Shown here: positions 34,153 through 42,935 of the stretch, one piece after another | Layout: each line of letters begins with the position of its first letter | Numbering within the stretch: position 1 is the stretch's first letter | NCBI GenBank assembly: GCA_963730365.1 | Contig: CAVSRM010000008.1 | Span: forward strand, 620,001-684,000 | From: Fodinibacter sp963730365 | GTDB taxonomy: Bacteria; Actinomycetota; Actinomycetes; Actinomycetales; Dermatophilaceae | Length of the DNA stretch: 64,000 bases | Reading direction: 5' to 3' | Program-made: the position numbers and the translations under genes | Notes under the pieces: generated by a model | The model's database searches: none | What the model saw: the letters and a program-made list of their open reading frames with translations, nothing else | Told to the model about the DNA's origin: nothing

Positions 34153-34752
34153 ATGAGCCAGCCGGGAGCCAGGGCCCGCACCGAGGCGACCCAGGACCGG
34201 CTCTTCCGCGCCGCGGTGGAGGCGTTCGCGGCGAAGGGCTTCCACGGCACGAGCACGCGGGACATCGCCGCAACCGCAGGGATGAGCGCGGGGTCGCTCT
34301 ACGTCCACCACCGCTCCAAGGAGGAGATCCTCTTCCGCATCTCCCGCCGCGGTCACGAGACGATCCTCGCCCTGGTCCGGGCTGCGCGCGCGACCTCGAC
34401 CGACCCGTCCGAGCAGCTCCGCGCGGTCGTCCACGACTTCGTGGCGCACCACGCCCGCGCCCACACGACGGCCCGCATCGTCAACTACGAGCTGGCCGCG
34501 CTCGACCCCGAGCACCGCGCCGAGATCGACGGGCTCCGCAACGAGATCGACACCGAGGTCCAGGACCTCGTGGGCCACGGCGTGGAGAAGGGTGCGTTCG
34601 ACTGCCCCGAGCCCCGCATCGCCGCCGCGGCGTTGCTCTCCCTCGGTGTCGACGTCGCGCGCTGGTACGAGGACGGCCGTGGGTGGACACCCGAGCAGCT
34701 CGGGAACCAGTACGCCGAAGTGGCCCTGCGGATCGTCGGCACCGGACGCTAA
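34153..34752 (+). CDS. TetR family regulator of the lipid operon
   Basis: A 199-residue TetR/AcrR-type repressor. The N-terminal helix-turn-helix reads FRAAVEAFAAKGFHGTSTRDIA and AGMSAGSLYVHHRSKEEI. The C-terminal ligand domain resembles regulators of acyl-CoA metabolism (KstR2/FadR-like, TetR_C). A GTG at 34081 is in frame but lies inside the operator; GAGAGGA at 34141 fits the ATG at 34153. Divergent from the six-gene operon, it probably represses itself and the operon until an acyl-CoA binds. Confidence 0.87.
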   Translation: MSQPGARARTEATQDRLFRAAVEAFAAKGFHGTSTRDIAATAGMSAGSLYVHHRSKEEILFRISRRGHETILALVRAARATSTDPSEQLRAVVHDFVAHHARAHTTARIVNYELAALDPEHRAEIDGLRNEIDTEVQDLVGHGVEKGAFDCPEPRIAAAALLSLGVDVARWYEDGRGWTPEQLGNQYAEVALRIVGTGR

Positions 34753-34899
34753 GGGCCCGGGCGCCACGCACCGGCCACGGTGACCGCGGACTCGCGCGGT
34801 GGGAAACCGGAGGTCACCCGTGGCGACCGGCGGCGGCGCAGCGCTCCGTCGGCATCCGGCGACAGCACCGACCGAGCGCGTGCGCGAGGATGGGTGGCG

Positions 34900-37815
34900 A
34901 TGACCCTCACCGAGCGCCTCGCCGCAGCCTCCGCGACGGGGGCTGACGCGGCATTCGACGTCTTCCTCGACTGGGCGGGCGACCGCGGGTTCACCCTGTA
35001 CCCCGCACAGGAGGAGGCCGTGCTCGCCCTCGCCGGCGGCGCCCACGTCGTGCTCGCCACCCCGACCGGCTCGGGCAAGTCGCTCGTCGCGGTGGCCGCC
35101 CACGCGCAGGCCCTGGCCGAAGGTCGGCAGAGCTGGTACACCGCGCCGATCAAGGCCCTCGTCAGTGAGAAGTTCTTCGCCCTGGTCGAGATCTTCGGCG
35201 CGAAGAACGTCGGCATGCTGACCGGCGACGCCGCCGTCAACGCCGACGCACCCATCATCTGTGCGACGGCCGAGGTTCTCGCCAACCACGCTCTGCGAGA
35301 ACGAGACGCGGCAGACGTCGGCCTCGTGGTCATGGACGAGTTCCACTTCTACGGCGAGTCGGACCGCGGCTGGGCGTGGCAGGTGCCGCTGCTCCTGCTC
35401 CCCGACACCCAGTTCCTCCTCATGTCGGCGACCCTCGGTGACACCACGGCATTCGAGAGGGATCTCACGACCCGCACCGGGCGGGAGACGGTCGCGGTCA
35501 CGGGAGTCGAGCGGCCCGTGCCGCTGGAGTTCGAGTGGGTGCTGCTGCCGGTGCATGACACCCTCGAGCTCCTGCTGCGCGACGACCGTGCTCCCGTCTA
35601 CGTCGTGTCGTTCACCCAGGCCGCCGCGGTGGAGCAGGCACAGGCCCTCATGTCGGTCGACGTCGTCCCCCAGCAGCGCAAGGCCGCCATCAAGGAGGCG
35701 GTCGGCGGGTTCCGGTTCGGGCCGGGCTTCGGGGTGACGCTGCGACGCCTCGTGCTGCACGGCATCGGCGTGCACCACGCGGGCATGCTGCCGAAGTACC
35801 GGCGTCTCGTCGAGACCCTCGCCCAGCGCGGCCTGCTCGCGGTCATCTGCGGTACCGACACCCTCGGCGTCGGGATCAACGTGCCGATCCGCACCGTGCT
35901 GCTCACCTCGCTGACCAAGTACGACGGGCGGCGGCAGCGGATCCTGCGGGCGCGCGAGTTCCACCAGATCGCCGGTCGGGCCGGGCGGGCGGGCTTCGAC
36001 ACGATGGGCTACGTCGTCGTCGAGGCTCCCGAGCACGTCATCGAGAACGCCAAGGCCATGGCCAGGGCGGGCGACGACCCCAAGAAGCAGCGCCGGATCA
36101 CCCGGAAGCGACCGCCGGACGGGGTGCTGTCCTACGCCGAGTCCACCTACGACCGGCTCGTCAGCGCCACGCCCGAGCCGCTGACCTCGAAGATGCGGGT
36201 CGACCACGCGATGGTGCTCAACGTGCTCGACCAGTGGGAGGGCCAGCAGGCGGCCCTGCACACCCTGCTGCTCGAGAACCACGAGGACGAGGCGCGACGC
36301 GACGCGCTCGTGGAGCGTGCCGTGCAGGTCATGGGGTCGCTGCTGCGCGCCGGGGTCATCGAGCCCGACGACGGGTCCACGCTCGAGGACTGGGTGCCCC
36401 AGGAGCCCGAGCCCGAGCCCGAGCCAGCGTCTGGACACCATGGCGGCGAAACCGACGGGGGGCGTCCGGATTCGGACGCCATCCACGCGGTTGGGCACCA
36501 TGGCGGCGAAACGCGGGACGGCGCCTCGGACGGGGGGACGGGCGCCCCGGGCGAGGGCTCGGGCGGCCCGGGTGGAGCCTCGGACGGAGGTCCGGGCGAA
36601 GGTCTGGGTGGTGGTCTGGGCGCGCTGGGCGAGGCCCTGTCCGCCGCGGGACTGGCGCCCACCCCTGCGCCTGGTCTGGCAGGAGGCGACGACACCGAGT
36701 CAGGGGCAGCACCCACATCCACCTCGACGGACGAGGAGGTCGCGGAGCCGGGACCGCTCGAGCGCTTCGTCCGGGGCGAGGGCCGGCGGTATGCCGAGGG
36801 GCCGTTCCAGGTCGCTCTCGACCTGCACGACGGCTTCGCGCTGAACCAGCCGCTGTCCGCCTTCGCGCTCGCCGCCCTCGACCTGTTCGCCCCCGAGAAC
36901 CCGGGCTACGCGCTCGACGTCGTCAGCCTCATCGAGGCCACCCTCGACGACCCCCGCCCCGTGCTCATGGCGCAGCGGTTCGAGGCGCGTGGTGAGGCCG
37001 TCGGCGCGATGAAGGCCGACGGCATGGACTACGAGGACCGGATGGACGCCCTCGACGACGTGACCTGGCCGATGCCGCTCGCGGAGGAGCTCGAGGGCGC
37101 GCTGCGCGTCTACCGCCAACGCCACCCCTGGGTCGACCCGCGCGGCCTGTCGCCGAAGTCCGTGGTGCGCGAGATGTACGAGCGCGCCATGACGTTCGGG
37201 GAGTTCGTCGCCCACCACAAGCTGGCTCGCGCGGAGGGCGTGCTCCTGCGCTACCTCACCGACGCCTACCGGGCCCTGCGCTCGACCATCCCGATGTCCG
37301 CACGCACCGAGGAGCTCGACGACATCGTGGAGTGGCTCGGCGAGCTCGTGCGGCACACCGACTCCAGCCTCCTCGACGAGTGGGAGTCGCTCACCCACCC
37401 CACCGACGAGGGCGTGACGCAGGTGCGGGTCCCCACCGAGAACCGCGCGCTCAGCGCCAACCCCCGCGCGCTGCGAGTCATGTTGCGCCAGGCGATGTTC
37501 CGCAGGGTCGAGCTCCTCTCCCTGGGCCGGTATGCCGCGCTGGCCGCCCTCGACGACGGCCTCACCGCCGAGCAGTGGGCCGACGCCGCCGACCGCTACT
37601 TCACCGAGTACGACGACATCGGGACCGGCCCCGAGGCGAGAGGACCCGCATTCTTCTCCGTCACGGACGACGGCGACGGCGCCTGGGTCGCGACGCAGAT
37701 CCTCGAGGACCCCGCCGGCGACCGCGACTGGCGGATCACGGTGGAGCTCGACGTGGCGGGCACCGACGAGGCCGGCGAGCTCGTGCTCGTCACGAGGGCC
37801 CTGGGCCCCACCTGA
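34900..37815 (+). CDS. DEAD/DEAH-box helicase with DUF3516 domain
   Basis: A 971-residue superfamily 2 helicase. Motifs: Walker A ATPTGSGKS, motif II MDEFHFYGE (DEFH variant), SATLGD, then HHAGMLPKYR, TDTLGVGINVP and the arginine-finger region QIAGRAGRAG. The last about 350 residues match DUF3516, which always accompanies this actinobacterial helicase type (Ski2/Mtr4-like). Residues about 497-614 are a low-complexity linker rich in Gly, Ser, Pro and Glu with two GHHGGET units; it makes the protein longer than the usual 840-880. The substrate (RNA or DNA) is unproven. ATG at 34900 has GAGGA upstream; a GTG at 34780 is in frame but poorly supported. Confidence 0.85.
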   Translation: MTLTERLAAASATGADAAFDVFLDWAGDRGFTLYPAQEEAVLALAGGAHVVLATPTGSGKSLVAVAAHAQALAEGRQSWYTAPIKALVSEKFFALVEIFGAKNVGMLTGDAAVNADAPIICATAEVLANHALRERDAADVGLVVMDEFHFYGESDRGWAWQVPLLLLPDTQFLLMSATLGDTTAFERDLTTRTGRETVAVTGVERPVPLEFEWVLLPVHDTLELLLRDDRAPVYVVSFTQAAAVEQAQALMSVDVVPQQRKAAIKEAVGGFRFGPGFGVTLRRLVLHGIGVHHAGMLPKYRRLVETLAQRGLLAVICGTDTLGVGINVPIRTVLLTSLTKYDGRRQRILRAREFHQIAGRAGRAGFDTMGYVVVEAPEHVIENAKAMARAGDDPKKQRRITRKRPPDGVLSYAESTYDRLVSATPEPLTSKMRVDHAMVLNVLDQWEGQQAALHTLLLENHEDEARRDALVERAVQVMGSLLRAGVIEPDDGSTLEDWVPQEPEPEPEPASGHHGGETDGGRPDSDAIHAVGHHGGETRDGASDGGTGAPGEGSGGPGGASDGGPGEGLGGGLGALGEALSAAGLAPTPAPGLAGGDDTESGAAPTSTSTDEEVAEPGPLERFVRGEGRRYAEGPFQVALDLHDGFALNQPLSAFALAALDLFAPENPGYALDVVSLIEATLDDPRPVLMAQRFEARGEAVGAMKADGMDYEDRMDALDDVTWPMPLAEELEGALRVYRQRHPWVDPRGLSPKSVVREMYERAMTFGEFVAHHKLARAEGVLLRYLTDAYRALRSTIPMSARTEELDDIVEWLGELVRHTDSSLLDEWESLTHPTDEGVTQVRVPTENRALSANPRALRVMLRQAMFRRVELLSLGRYAALAALDDGLTAEQWADAADRYFTEYDDIGTGPEARGPAFFSVTDDGDGAWVATQILEDPAGDRDWRITVELDVAGTDEAGELVLVTRALGPT
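36436..36512. repeat. Two 17-bp direct repeats around a palindrome, inside the helicase linker
   Basis: CACCATGGCGGCGAAAC occurs at 36436-36452 and 36496-36512. Between them GGCGTCCG-GATT-CGGACGCC (36461-36480) forms a perfect eight-base hairpin. It encodes the GHHGGET units of the helicase linker. Confidence 0.8.
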
Positions 37816-37823
37816 GCCCGGGA

Positions 37824-37919
37824 GTCGAGTCGCCAACGCACGGATCCCCGCGCGATATCACCTCGACGCCTCGACGCCTCGACGCCTCGACGTATCACCT
37901 CGACGCGTCGACGAGCGCG
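37824..37919. repeat. Left direct repeat flanking the thermonuclease gene
   Basis: Begins GTCGAGTCGCCAACG (37824-37838) and ends GACGCGTCGACGAGCGCG (37902-37919), both exactly shared with 38971-39029. Its centre is expanded by four tandem copies of CCTCGACG (37861-37892) plus a fifth. Confidence 0.8.
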
Positions 37920-37937
37920 ACCGTGGCGCGGCAAGGA

Positions 37938-38819
37938 TCAGAGCTTCGCGGCACGCCACCCGGCCGCGCGCGCGTCGGACTCGCTGCAGAACCAGCGCTC
38001 ACCCTTCGACTCGCTGATCTTCGTCACGTCGTAGTAGCGCTGGCCGGGGACGTGGTAGATCTTCTCGCCGTCGCTGGCGATGTTTCCCTTGATGAGGCAC
38101 TCGGCGGTCGCGGGGGGTGGCACCGCTGGACTCGGGGCGCGACAGCCGCTGCTCCAGATGCCCTTGCCCGCCTCTCGCGCCGATTCCTCGGCAGCCCGGT
38201 AGGCGGCCTGCCCGGCATACGCCGCGTCGTAGGTGTACTCCTCCCCGAAACCGCCGGCGATGAGGATCTCGGCGACCTGCCTCCCGTCGGGGAGGGTCAC
38301 GTGCCGCAGCAGTCGGTCGTACCTGTCCCGATCGGCCTGCGTCGGGTCCCGCACCAGGCGGACGCTCTTGCTCTGCACCAGGCTCTGCATCCTGCTCGCG
38401 GCTTGTCGCGCGTAGCACTCGTCGCCCTTGAGCTCGGGGGTGTCGATGCCGATGATCCGGATCCGCTCGGTCCTCCCGTCGACCCTCACCTTGATCGTGT
38501 CTCCGTCCACGACCCCCGTCACGGCGACGAGTCCGGCAGCCGAGGGTGCCTGGGGGCTCGATGTCGGGGACGGCTCCGGTTCCGGGGTGGATGCCGTGGC
38601 CGGCGTCGTCGTCGGCATCGCGGTCGGGGACACCGAGGCGCTGGCGGCCGGTGCAGTCGCCGGCGCCGGTGTGGTGGTCGGGTCGGCCACGGGCGCCGTC
38701 GTCGAGGATGACGCTTCCGGGTCGGCCAGCGCGATGAGAGCGACCGAGGCCGCCACGCCGCCGCCGACAAGGAGCACCGCAGCGACGACCAGCGCCGTCC
38801 ACCTGGTCCGGACCGACAC
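37938..38819 (-). CDS. Thermonuclease family protein with C-terminal sunset domain
   Basis: A 293-residue protein. Residues 8-32 are a hydrophobic signal or anchor (ALVVAAVLLVGGGVAASVAL), followed by a Thr/Pro/Ala-rich stretch to about 95. The staphylococcal-nuclease domain (about 98-215) has VDGDTIKVRVDG, the Arg in RIRIIGIDTPE and the later EYARQAA-like segment (DECYARQAAS), the metal and catalytic motifs of SNase. The last about 55 residues (ECLIKGNIASDGEKIYHVPG, ERWFCSESDARAAGW) are the sunset domain often fused to extracellular nucleases. It should act outside the cell on DNA or RNA. GTG start with AAGGGG upstream. The gene sits between two direct repeats. Confidence 0.85.
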   Translation of the reverse strand: MSVRTRWTALVVAAVLLVGGGVAASVALIALADPEASSSTTAPVADPTTTPAPATAPAASASVSPTAMPTTTPATASTPEPEPSPTSSPQAPSAAGLVAVTGVVDGDTIKVRVDGRTERIRIIGIDTPELKGDECYARQAASRMQSLVQSKSVRLVRDPTQADRDRYDRLLRHVTLPDGRQVAEILIAGGFGEEYTYDAAYAGQAAYRAAEESAREAGKGIWSSGCRAPSPAVPPPATAECLIKGNIASDGEKIYHVPGQRYYDVTKISESKGERWFCSESDARAAGWRAAKL

Positions 38820-38970
38820 GGCATCCCCTTCCCTCGACGCTTGCTGACCGTATCGACGCCGACAGCGCCTCGTTCGCGAAAGAGCGACACGCCACCCGAA
38901 CGGCCGAGGCGCCGACGTCCCCCTGAGCGAGTCGGACGGTGAAGCGCGCGGACAGGGCGGACCGGCGGGG

Positions 38971-39029
38971 GTCGAGTCGCCAACGCGCGGATCCGCGAGC
39001 GACACCACCTTGACGCGTCGACGAGCGCG
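38971..39029. repeat. Right direct repeat flanking the thermonuclease gene
   Basis: A 59-base copy, same orientation as 37824-37919, without the CCTCGACG expansion. It contains CGCGGATCCGCG and CGACGCGTCG palindromes. Confidence 0.8.
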
Positions 39030-39040
39030 GGCTGCTGCCC

Positions 39041-39046
39041 TAGCGT
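39041..39046 (+). promoter_or_regulatory. -10 hexamer TAGCGT, leaderless promoter
   Basis: TAGCGT ends seven bases before the ATG at 39054; no ribosome-binding site. It starts 12 bases after the right direct repeat. Confidence 0.5.
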
Positions 39047-39053
39047 GCTGGGC

Positions 39054-39671
39054 ATGACGGACTCGGCTCGCCTGCGACCGGCCACGGTGCACGACCTGCC
39101 GGGCGTCTACCGCGTGTGCCTGCAGACCGGGCTCTCCGGACGAGACGCCACCGGCACCCACGCGGACCCCGACCTCCTCGGCCACGTCTACGTCGGTCCC
39201 TACGTCCTCTTCCCGGATGCCGTGGCCCTGGTCATCGCCGACGGCCGTGGCGTGGCCGGTTACTGCGTCGGCGTGCCGGACACCGCGGCCTTCGAGGAGT
39301 GGTGCGAGGGCGAGTGGTGGCCGACCCTGCGCGAGCAGCACCCCGCCGAGCCCCCGGCGGCGAGTGCCACCCCCGCCGACCTGGCCCTCGTCCGCCGCAT
39401 CCACCGTCCGGTGACGACGGATGCCGGCCTCGTCGCGGCACACCCCGCCCACCTCCACATCGACCTGCTCCCACGGCTCCAGGGCCAGGGGTGGGGACGC
39501 CGCGCCATGGACCGACTGCTCGAGCGGCTCGCCGAGAAGGGAGCGAGCGCCGTGCACCTCGGGGTCGCCGAGGACAACCCCGGTGCGCACGCGTTCTACG
39601 AGCGCCTGGGGTTCACCGAGCACAGTCGTGACGACGACGAGCGAACCTACGTCCGCCGACTCCCCGCCTGA
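39054..39671 (+). CDS. GNAT family N-acetyltransferase
   Basis: A 205-residue acetyltransferase. The acetyl-CoA pyrophosphate loop is LQGQGWGRRAM and the C-terminal segment is VAEDNPGAHAFYERLGF, the standard GNAT finish. The longer N-terminal and middle part (ATVHDLPGVYRVCLQTG, ending HPAHLHIDLLPR) matches GNATs related to the acetyltransferase domain of human O-GlcNAcase. Acceptor unknown. Leaderless start after TAGCGT. Confidence 0.87.
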   Translation: MTDSARLRPATVHDLPGVYRVCLQTGLSGRDATGTHADPDLLGHVYVGPYVLFPDAVALVIADGRGVAGYCVGVPDTAAFEEWCEGEWWPTLREQHPAEPPAASATPADLALVRRIHRPVTTDAGLVAAHPAHLHIDLLPRLQGQGWGRRAMDRLLERLAEKGASAVHLGVAEDNPGAHAFYERLGFTEHSRDDDERTYVRRLPA

Positions 39672-39816
39672 CGCGTCGGCGCTGGCGGCCCCAGGATGCC
39701 CCCTGCGTGCGTCCAAGGAACGGAGATCGTGCGTCTCGCGGAGGCCACCATGTCGGTGTCCGGGGTGAGACTGGTTCGGCAGGCCAAGGCACCGCCGCCG
39801 ACGAGAGGACCCCGGC

Positions 39817-41151
39817 ATGAGCCCCGCCGCGTGGGATGCAGCATCCCTGGTGAACCGATACGACGAGGTCCGCACGCACACCGAGCACCTCGCACGGCCG
39901 CTCTCCCCCGAGGACCAGACGGTCCAGTCGATGCCCGACGTGTCTCCGACGAAGTGGCATCGCGCGCACGTCACGTGGTTCTTCGAGACGTTCGTGCTCG
40001 CCGACCACGAGAACGACTTCTCGCCCTTCCAGGACACCTACTGGTTCCTGTTCAACAGCTACTACGAGAGCCTGGGCGACCGATACGCCCGGCCCGACCG
40101 CGGCCTCATCACCCGCCCCGGTGCGCACGACGTGGGGGTCTACCGCGACAACGTCGACGCCCGCATGCGCGACCTCGTGTCGAGCCTCGACGAGGGCACC
40201 ATCGGCAAGATCGCCGCCACCATCGAGCTCGGCTTCCACCACGAGCAGCAGCACCAGGAGCTGCTCCTCATGGACATCAAGCACGTCCTCTCCCGCAACC
40301 CCCTCAACCCGGTGTATGCCGGGCACGCCCCCGAGCGCTGCGAACCCGACGCGATGGCCTTCGTCGAGCAGGAGGGCGGACTCGTCGAGGTGGGGCACGA
40401 GGGTGCGGACTTCTCCTTCGACAACGAGCTGCCCCGGCACCGCCAGTGGCTCGAGCCCTACCGCCTGGCCGACCGGCTCGTCACCAACGCCGAGTGGCTG
40501 GAGTTCATGAGCGACGGCGGCTACGAGCGCCACGAGCTGTGGCTCTCCGACGGCTGGGCCAGGGTCACGGAGGAGGGCTGGCGCGCGCCTCTCTACTGGA
40601 CCGACCACGAGGGCATCTGGCTCGAGCACACCCTGCACGGGACGTGGCCGGTCAACCCGGGGCTGCCCGTGGCGCACGTGAGCCACTACGAGGCGGAGGC
40701 CTACGCGACCTGGGCCGGGAAGCGGCTTCCCAGCGAGGCGGAGTGGGAGCACGCGGTGGCCGCCGACGGACAGGGGGATGGTCGGGGGAACTCGGGGCGC
40801 GAACCGGTCGGCCCCGGAGCCGCCGGCGTGGAGGGTCCTTCGGAGTCCTTCCACCCGGCGAAGGCGCCCGAAGCAGGATCCGAGCACCGGCTGCGACAGG
40901 TCTACGGCGACTGCTGGGAGTGGACGTCCTCGGCATACCTCCCGTACCCCGGCTTCCACCCCGCGGCCGGCGCCATCGGGGAGTACAACGGCAAGTTCAT
41001 GTCCAACCAGATGGTGCTGCGTGGCGGCTGCGCCCTCACCTCACCCGGTCACTCGCGGGCGACCTACCGAAACTTCTTCCCCCCCGGGTCGCGGTGGGCG
41101 CTGTCCGGGGTGCGCCTCGCCGACGGCGGCGCACCGAGGGCAGCCGCGTGA
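39817..41151 (+). CDS. egtB: EgtB, hercynine oxygenase (sulfoxide synthase)
   Basis: A 444-residue EgtB. The N-terminal DinB-like helical bundle holds iron ligands His51 in WHRAHVTWFFE and His142/His146 in HHEQQHQELL. The C-terminal formylglycine-generating-enzyme-like domain has PVAHVSHYEAEAYATWAGKR and WEWTSSAYLPYPGF. EgtB oxidatively joins hercynine to a thiol (gamma-glutamylcysteine or cysteine depending on type) in ergothioneine synthesis. RPDR near residues 92-95 keeps two arginines spaced as in the gamma-glutamylcysteine-binding pair, but this is only suggestive. GAGAGGA precedes the ATG. It overlaps egtD in GTGA. Confidence 0.9.
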   Translation: MSPAAWDAASLVNRYDEVRTHTEHLARPLSPEDQTVQSMPDVSPTKWHRAHVTWFFETFVLADHENDFSPFQDTYWFLFNSYYESLGDRYARPDRGLITRPGAHDVGVYRDNVDARMRDLVSSLDEGTIGKIAATIELGFHHEQQHQELLLMDIKHVLSRNPLNPVYAGHAPERCEPDAMAFVEQEGGLVEVGHEGADFSFDNELPRHRQWLEPYRLADRLVTNAEWLEFMSDGGYERHELWLSDGWARVTEEGWRAPLYWTDHEGIWLEHTLHGTWPVNPGLPVAHVSHYEAEAYATWAGKRLPSEAEWEHAVAADGQGDGRGNSGREPVGPGAAGVEGPSESFHPAKAPEAGSEHRLRQVYGDCWEWTSSAYLPYPGFHPAAGAIGEYNGKFMSNQMVLRGGCALTSPGHSRATYRNFFPPGSRWALSGVRLADGGAPRAAA

Positions 41152-42143
41152 GCGGGCCGGTGCGCGAGCCGCGCGTCCAGGTGTTGCTCGACCCCGACTG
41201 GGCCGCCGGATCGCTCGTCGACGACGTCCGCCGCGGGCTCGGCGGCCGACCTCGCCGCTTGCCACCGAAGTGGCTCTACGACGACGAGGGGTCCCGGCTC
41301 TTCGACGAGATCACCCGCCTTCCGGAGTACTACCCGACCGAGGCCGAGCGGGGGATCCTGCACGACCACGCCCACGAGATCGCCGCCACCTGCGACGCCG
41401 CAACCCTCGTCGAGCTGGGCAGCGGCACGAGTGACAAGACCCGCACGCTGCTCGATGCCTTCCGCTCGGGCGACCGGCCGCACGGACCGCTGCGTCGCTT
41501 CGTGCCGGTCGACGTCTCCGAGGCCACCCTGCGCGATGCCGCGACCCAGCTCAGCGCGGGGTATCCCGGCCTCGAGGTCGAGGCCGTCGTCGGTGACTTC
41601 ACCCTGCACCTGGCCGACCTCCCTCGGCAGGATCGTCGGCTCGTGGCCTTCCTCGGCAGCACCATCGGCAACCTCTACGTCGAGGAGCGCGCCGCCTTCC
41701 TCGGCGCCCTCGCCGACTCCCTCGCCGAGGGGGAGTGGCTCCTCCTCGGAACCGACCTGGTCAAGGACGCCGACCGGATCATCGCCGCCTACTTCGACGA
41801 GGCCGGGGTGACCGACCGTTTCGTGCGCAACTGCCTCGTCGTCCTCAACCGTCAGCTCGGCGCCGACTTCGACCCGGGAGCGTTCAGCTACGTCCCCCTC
41901 TGGGACCCGCACATGGAGCGGATGGACCTCCGGCTGCGCGCCGAGGAGCCGCAACGCGTGAGCATCCCCGGAGCCGACCTGCTCGTCGACCTCGCCACCG
42001 GCGAGGAGATCTGTGTCGAGATCTCGACGAAGTTCCGCCTCGACGGCATCGCCGCCGAGCTCGCCGAGGCCGGCTTCGAGGTGGCGCGGACCTGGACCGA
42101 CCCGGCCGGCGACTTCGCTCTCACCCTGGCCCGGCGCCGCTGA
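41148..42143 (+). CDS. egtD: EgtD, histidine N-alpha-methyltransferase
   Basis: A 331-residue SAM-dependent methyltransferase that converts histidine to hercynine by three methylations. Motifs: LPPKWLYDDEGSRLFDEIT, PEYYPTEAER, the SAM-binding VELGSGTSDKTR and FLGSTIGNL, all typical of EgtD. Length is right (about 320-330). It starts with GTG overlapping the egtB stop, so the pair is translationally coupled. egtA, egtC and egtE are absent from the window. A hairpin follows the stop. Confidence 0.92.
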   Translation: MSGPVREPRVQVLLDPDWAAGSLVDDVRRGLGGRPRRLPPKWLYDDEGSRLFDEITRLPEYYPTEAERGILHDHAHEIAATCDAATLVELGSGTSDKTRTLLDAFRSGDRPHGPLRRFVPVDVSEATLRDAATQLSAGYPGLEVEAVVGDFTLHLADLPRQDRRLVAFLGSTIGNLYVEERAAFLGALADSLAEGEWLLLGTDLVKDADRIIAAYFDEAGVTDRFVRNCLVVLNRQLGADFDPGAFSYVPLWDPHMERMDLRLRAEEPQRVSIPGADLLVDLATGEEICVEISTKFRLDGIAAELAEAGFEVARTWTDPAGDFALTLARRR

Positions 42144-42168
42144 CGACGGCGACGGCGACACAGCTGGA

Positions 42169-42201
42169 AGCGATCGTCGTGGACGGACGACAACGATCGC
42201 T
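42169..42201. terminator. Hairpin between egtD and the TetR gene
   Basis: AGCGATCGT (42169-42177) pairs exactly with ACGATCGCT (42193-42201), with a further CGT/ACG pair inside. It separates convergent genes. Confidence 0.55.
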
Positions 42202-42256
42202 GGGGGAGCCGTCGATGACAGGCGCCGACCATGGCGGGCGACGCGGAGTAGTCGGG

Positions 42257-42928
42257 TCAGGCGGTCGTGGGCGCCCGCTGACGGCGGGAAGCGAGACCGT
42301 CGAGGATCCGGTCGAGCACGAACTCGAAGGTGCCCTCGCCGTTGTCCCCCTCGATGTGCTGGCGGACGTGCTCCACGAGGTGCGGGAACGCGCCCTCCGG
42401 GAGGGTGGCGAGGAACGCGTGGGCCTGTGAGGGATCGCTGCTCGTCACGTCATCGGGCGCGAGCGGCTGCTGCAGCGCAGAGCCCACCACGTGGTTGGTC
42501 AGGGCGTGGAAGCCCTGGTGGGCGGTCACCGGGTCCAGCCCACTCGTGGCGAGGACCCGCAGCCACGACTCCATGAGCTCGAGCCGGTGCGGACCGGGGA
42601 GCCTGGTGAACCACTGGGGCGCGGCCCACGGATGGCGGCTGAGCATGTCCCGGGCCGAGATGACGGAGTGGCGCAGGGCCGGCTTCCACTCCTCCTCCGG
42701 ACCCGGTAGCTCCACCTCCCCCGCGACGACGTCGAGCATCCCGTCGAGCAGGTCGTCCTTCGTGCGGACGTGGTTGTAGAGCGACATCACCTCGAAGCCG
42801 AGCTCTGCTGCGAGGGACCGCATGGTCAGGGAATCCAGGCCCTCGCGGTCGGTGAGCTCCACCCCGCAGCGCAGGATGCGCTCCCTCGTCAGGGGCGGGC
42901 GGTTCGGGGGAACGGAGCGGCGCGGCAC
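42257..42928 (-). CDS. TetR family regulator
   Basis: A 223-residue TetR-type repressor: helix-turn-helix in RERILRCGVELTDREGLDSL and RSLAAELGFEVMSLYNHVRT. The C-terminal domain is of the TetR_C type common in regulators of drug- or quinone-linked oxidoreductases. GTG at 42928 is preferred; longer in-frame sequence runs through the operator region. It is divergent from the medium-chain dehydrogenase gene and probably controls it through the CGTAC-rich elements between them. Confidence 0.83.
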   Translation of the reverse strand: MPRRSVPPNRPPLTRERILRCGVELTDREGLDSLTMRSLAAELGFEVMSLYNHVRTKDDLLDGMLDVVAGEVELPGPEEEWKPALRHSVISARDMLSRHPWAAPQWFTRLPGPHRLELMESWLRVLATSGLDPVTAHQGFHALTNHVVGSALQQPLAPDDVTSSDPSQAHAFLATLPEGAFPHLVEHVRQHIEGDNGEGTFEFVLDRILDGLASRRQRAPTTA

Positions 42929-42935
42929 TTGACGA

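Noticed and set aside
33754..36501. A 915-codon open frame on the minus strand opposite the TetR gene and the helicase
   Set aside because: It lies antisense to two genes with clear motifs, has Arg/Pro/Val-rich low-meaning sequence, and exists because GC-rich codons rarely form stops on the opposite strand.
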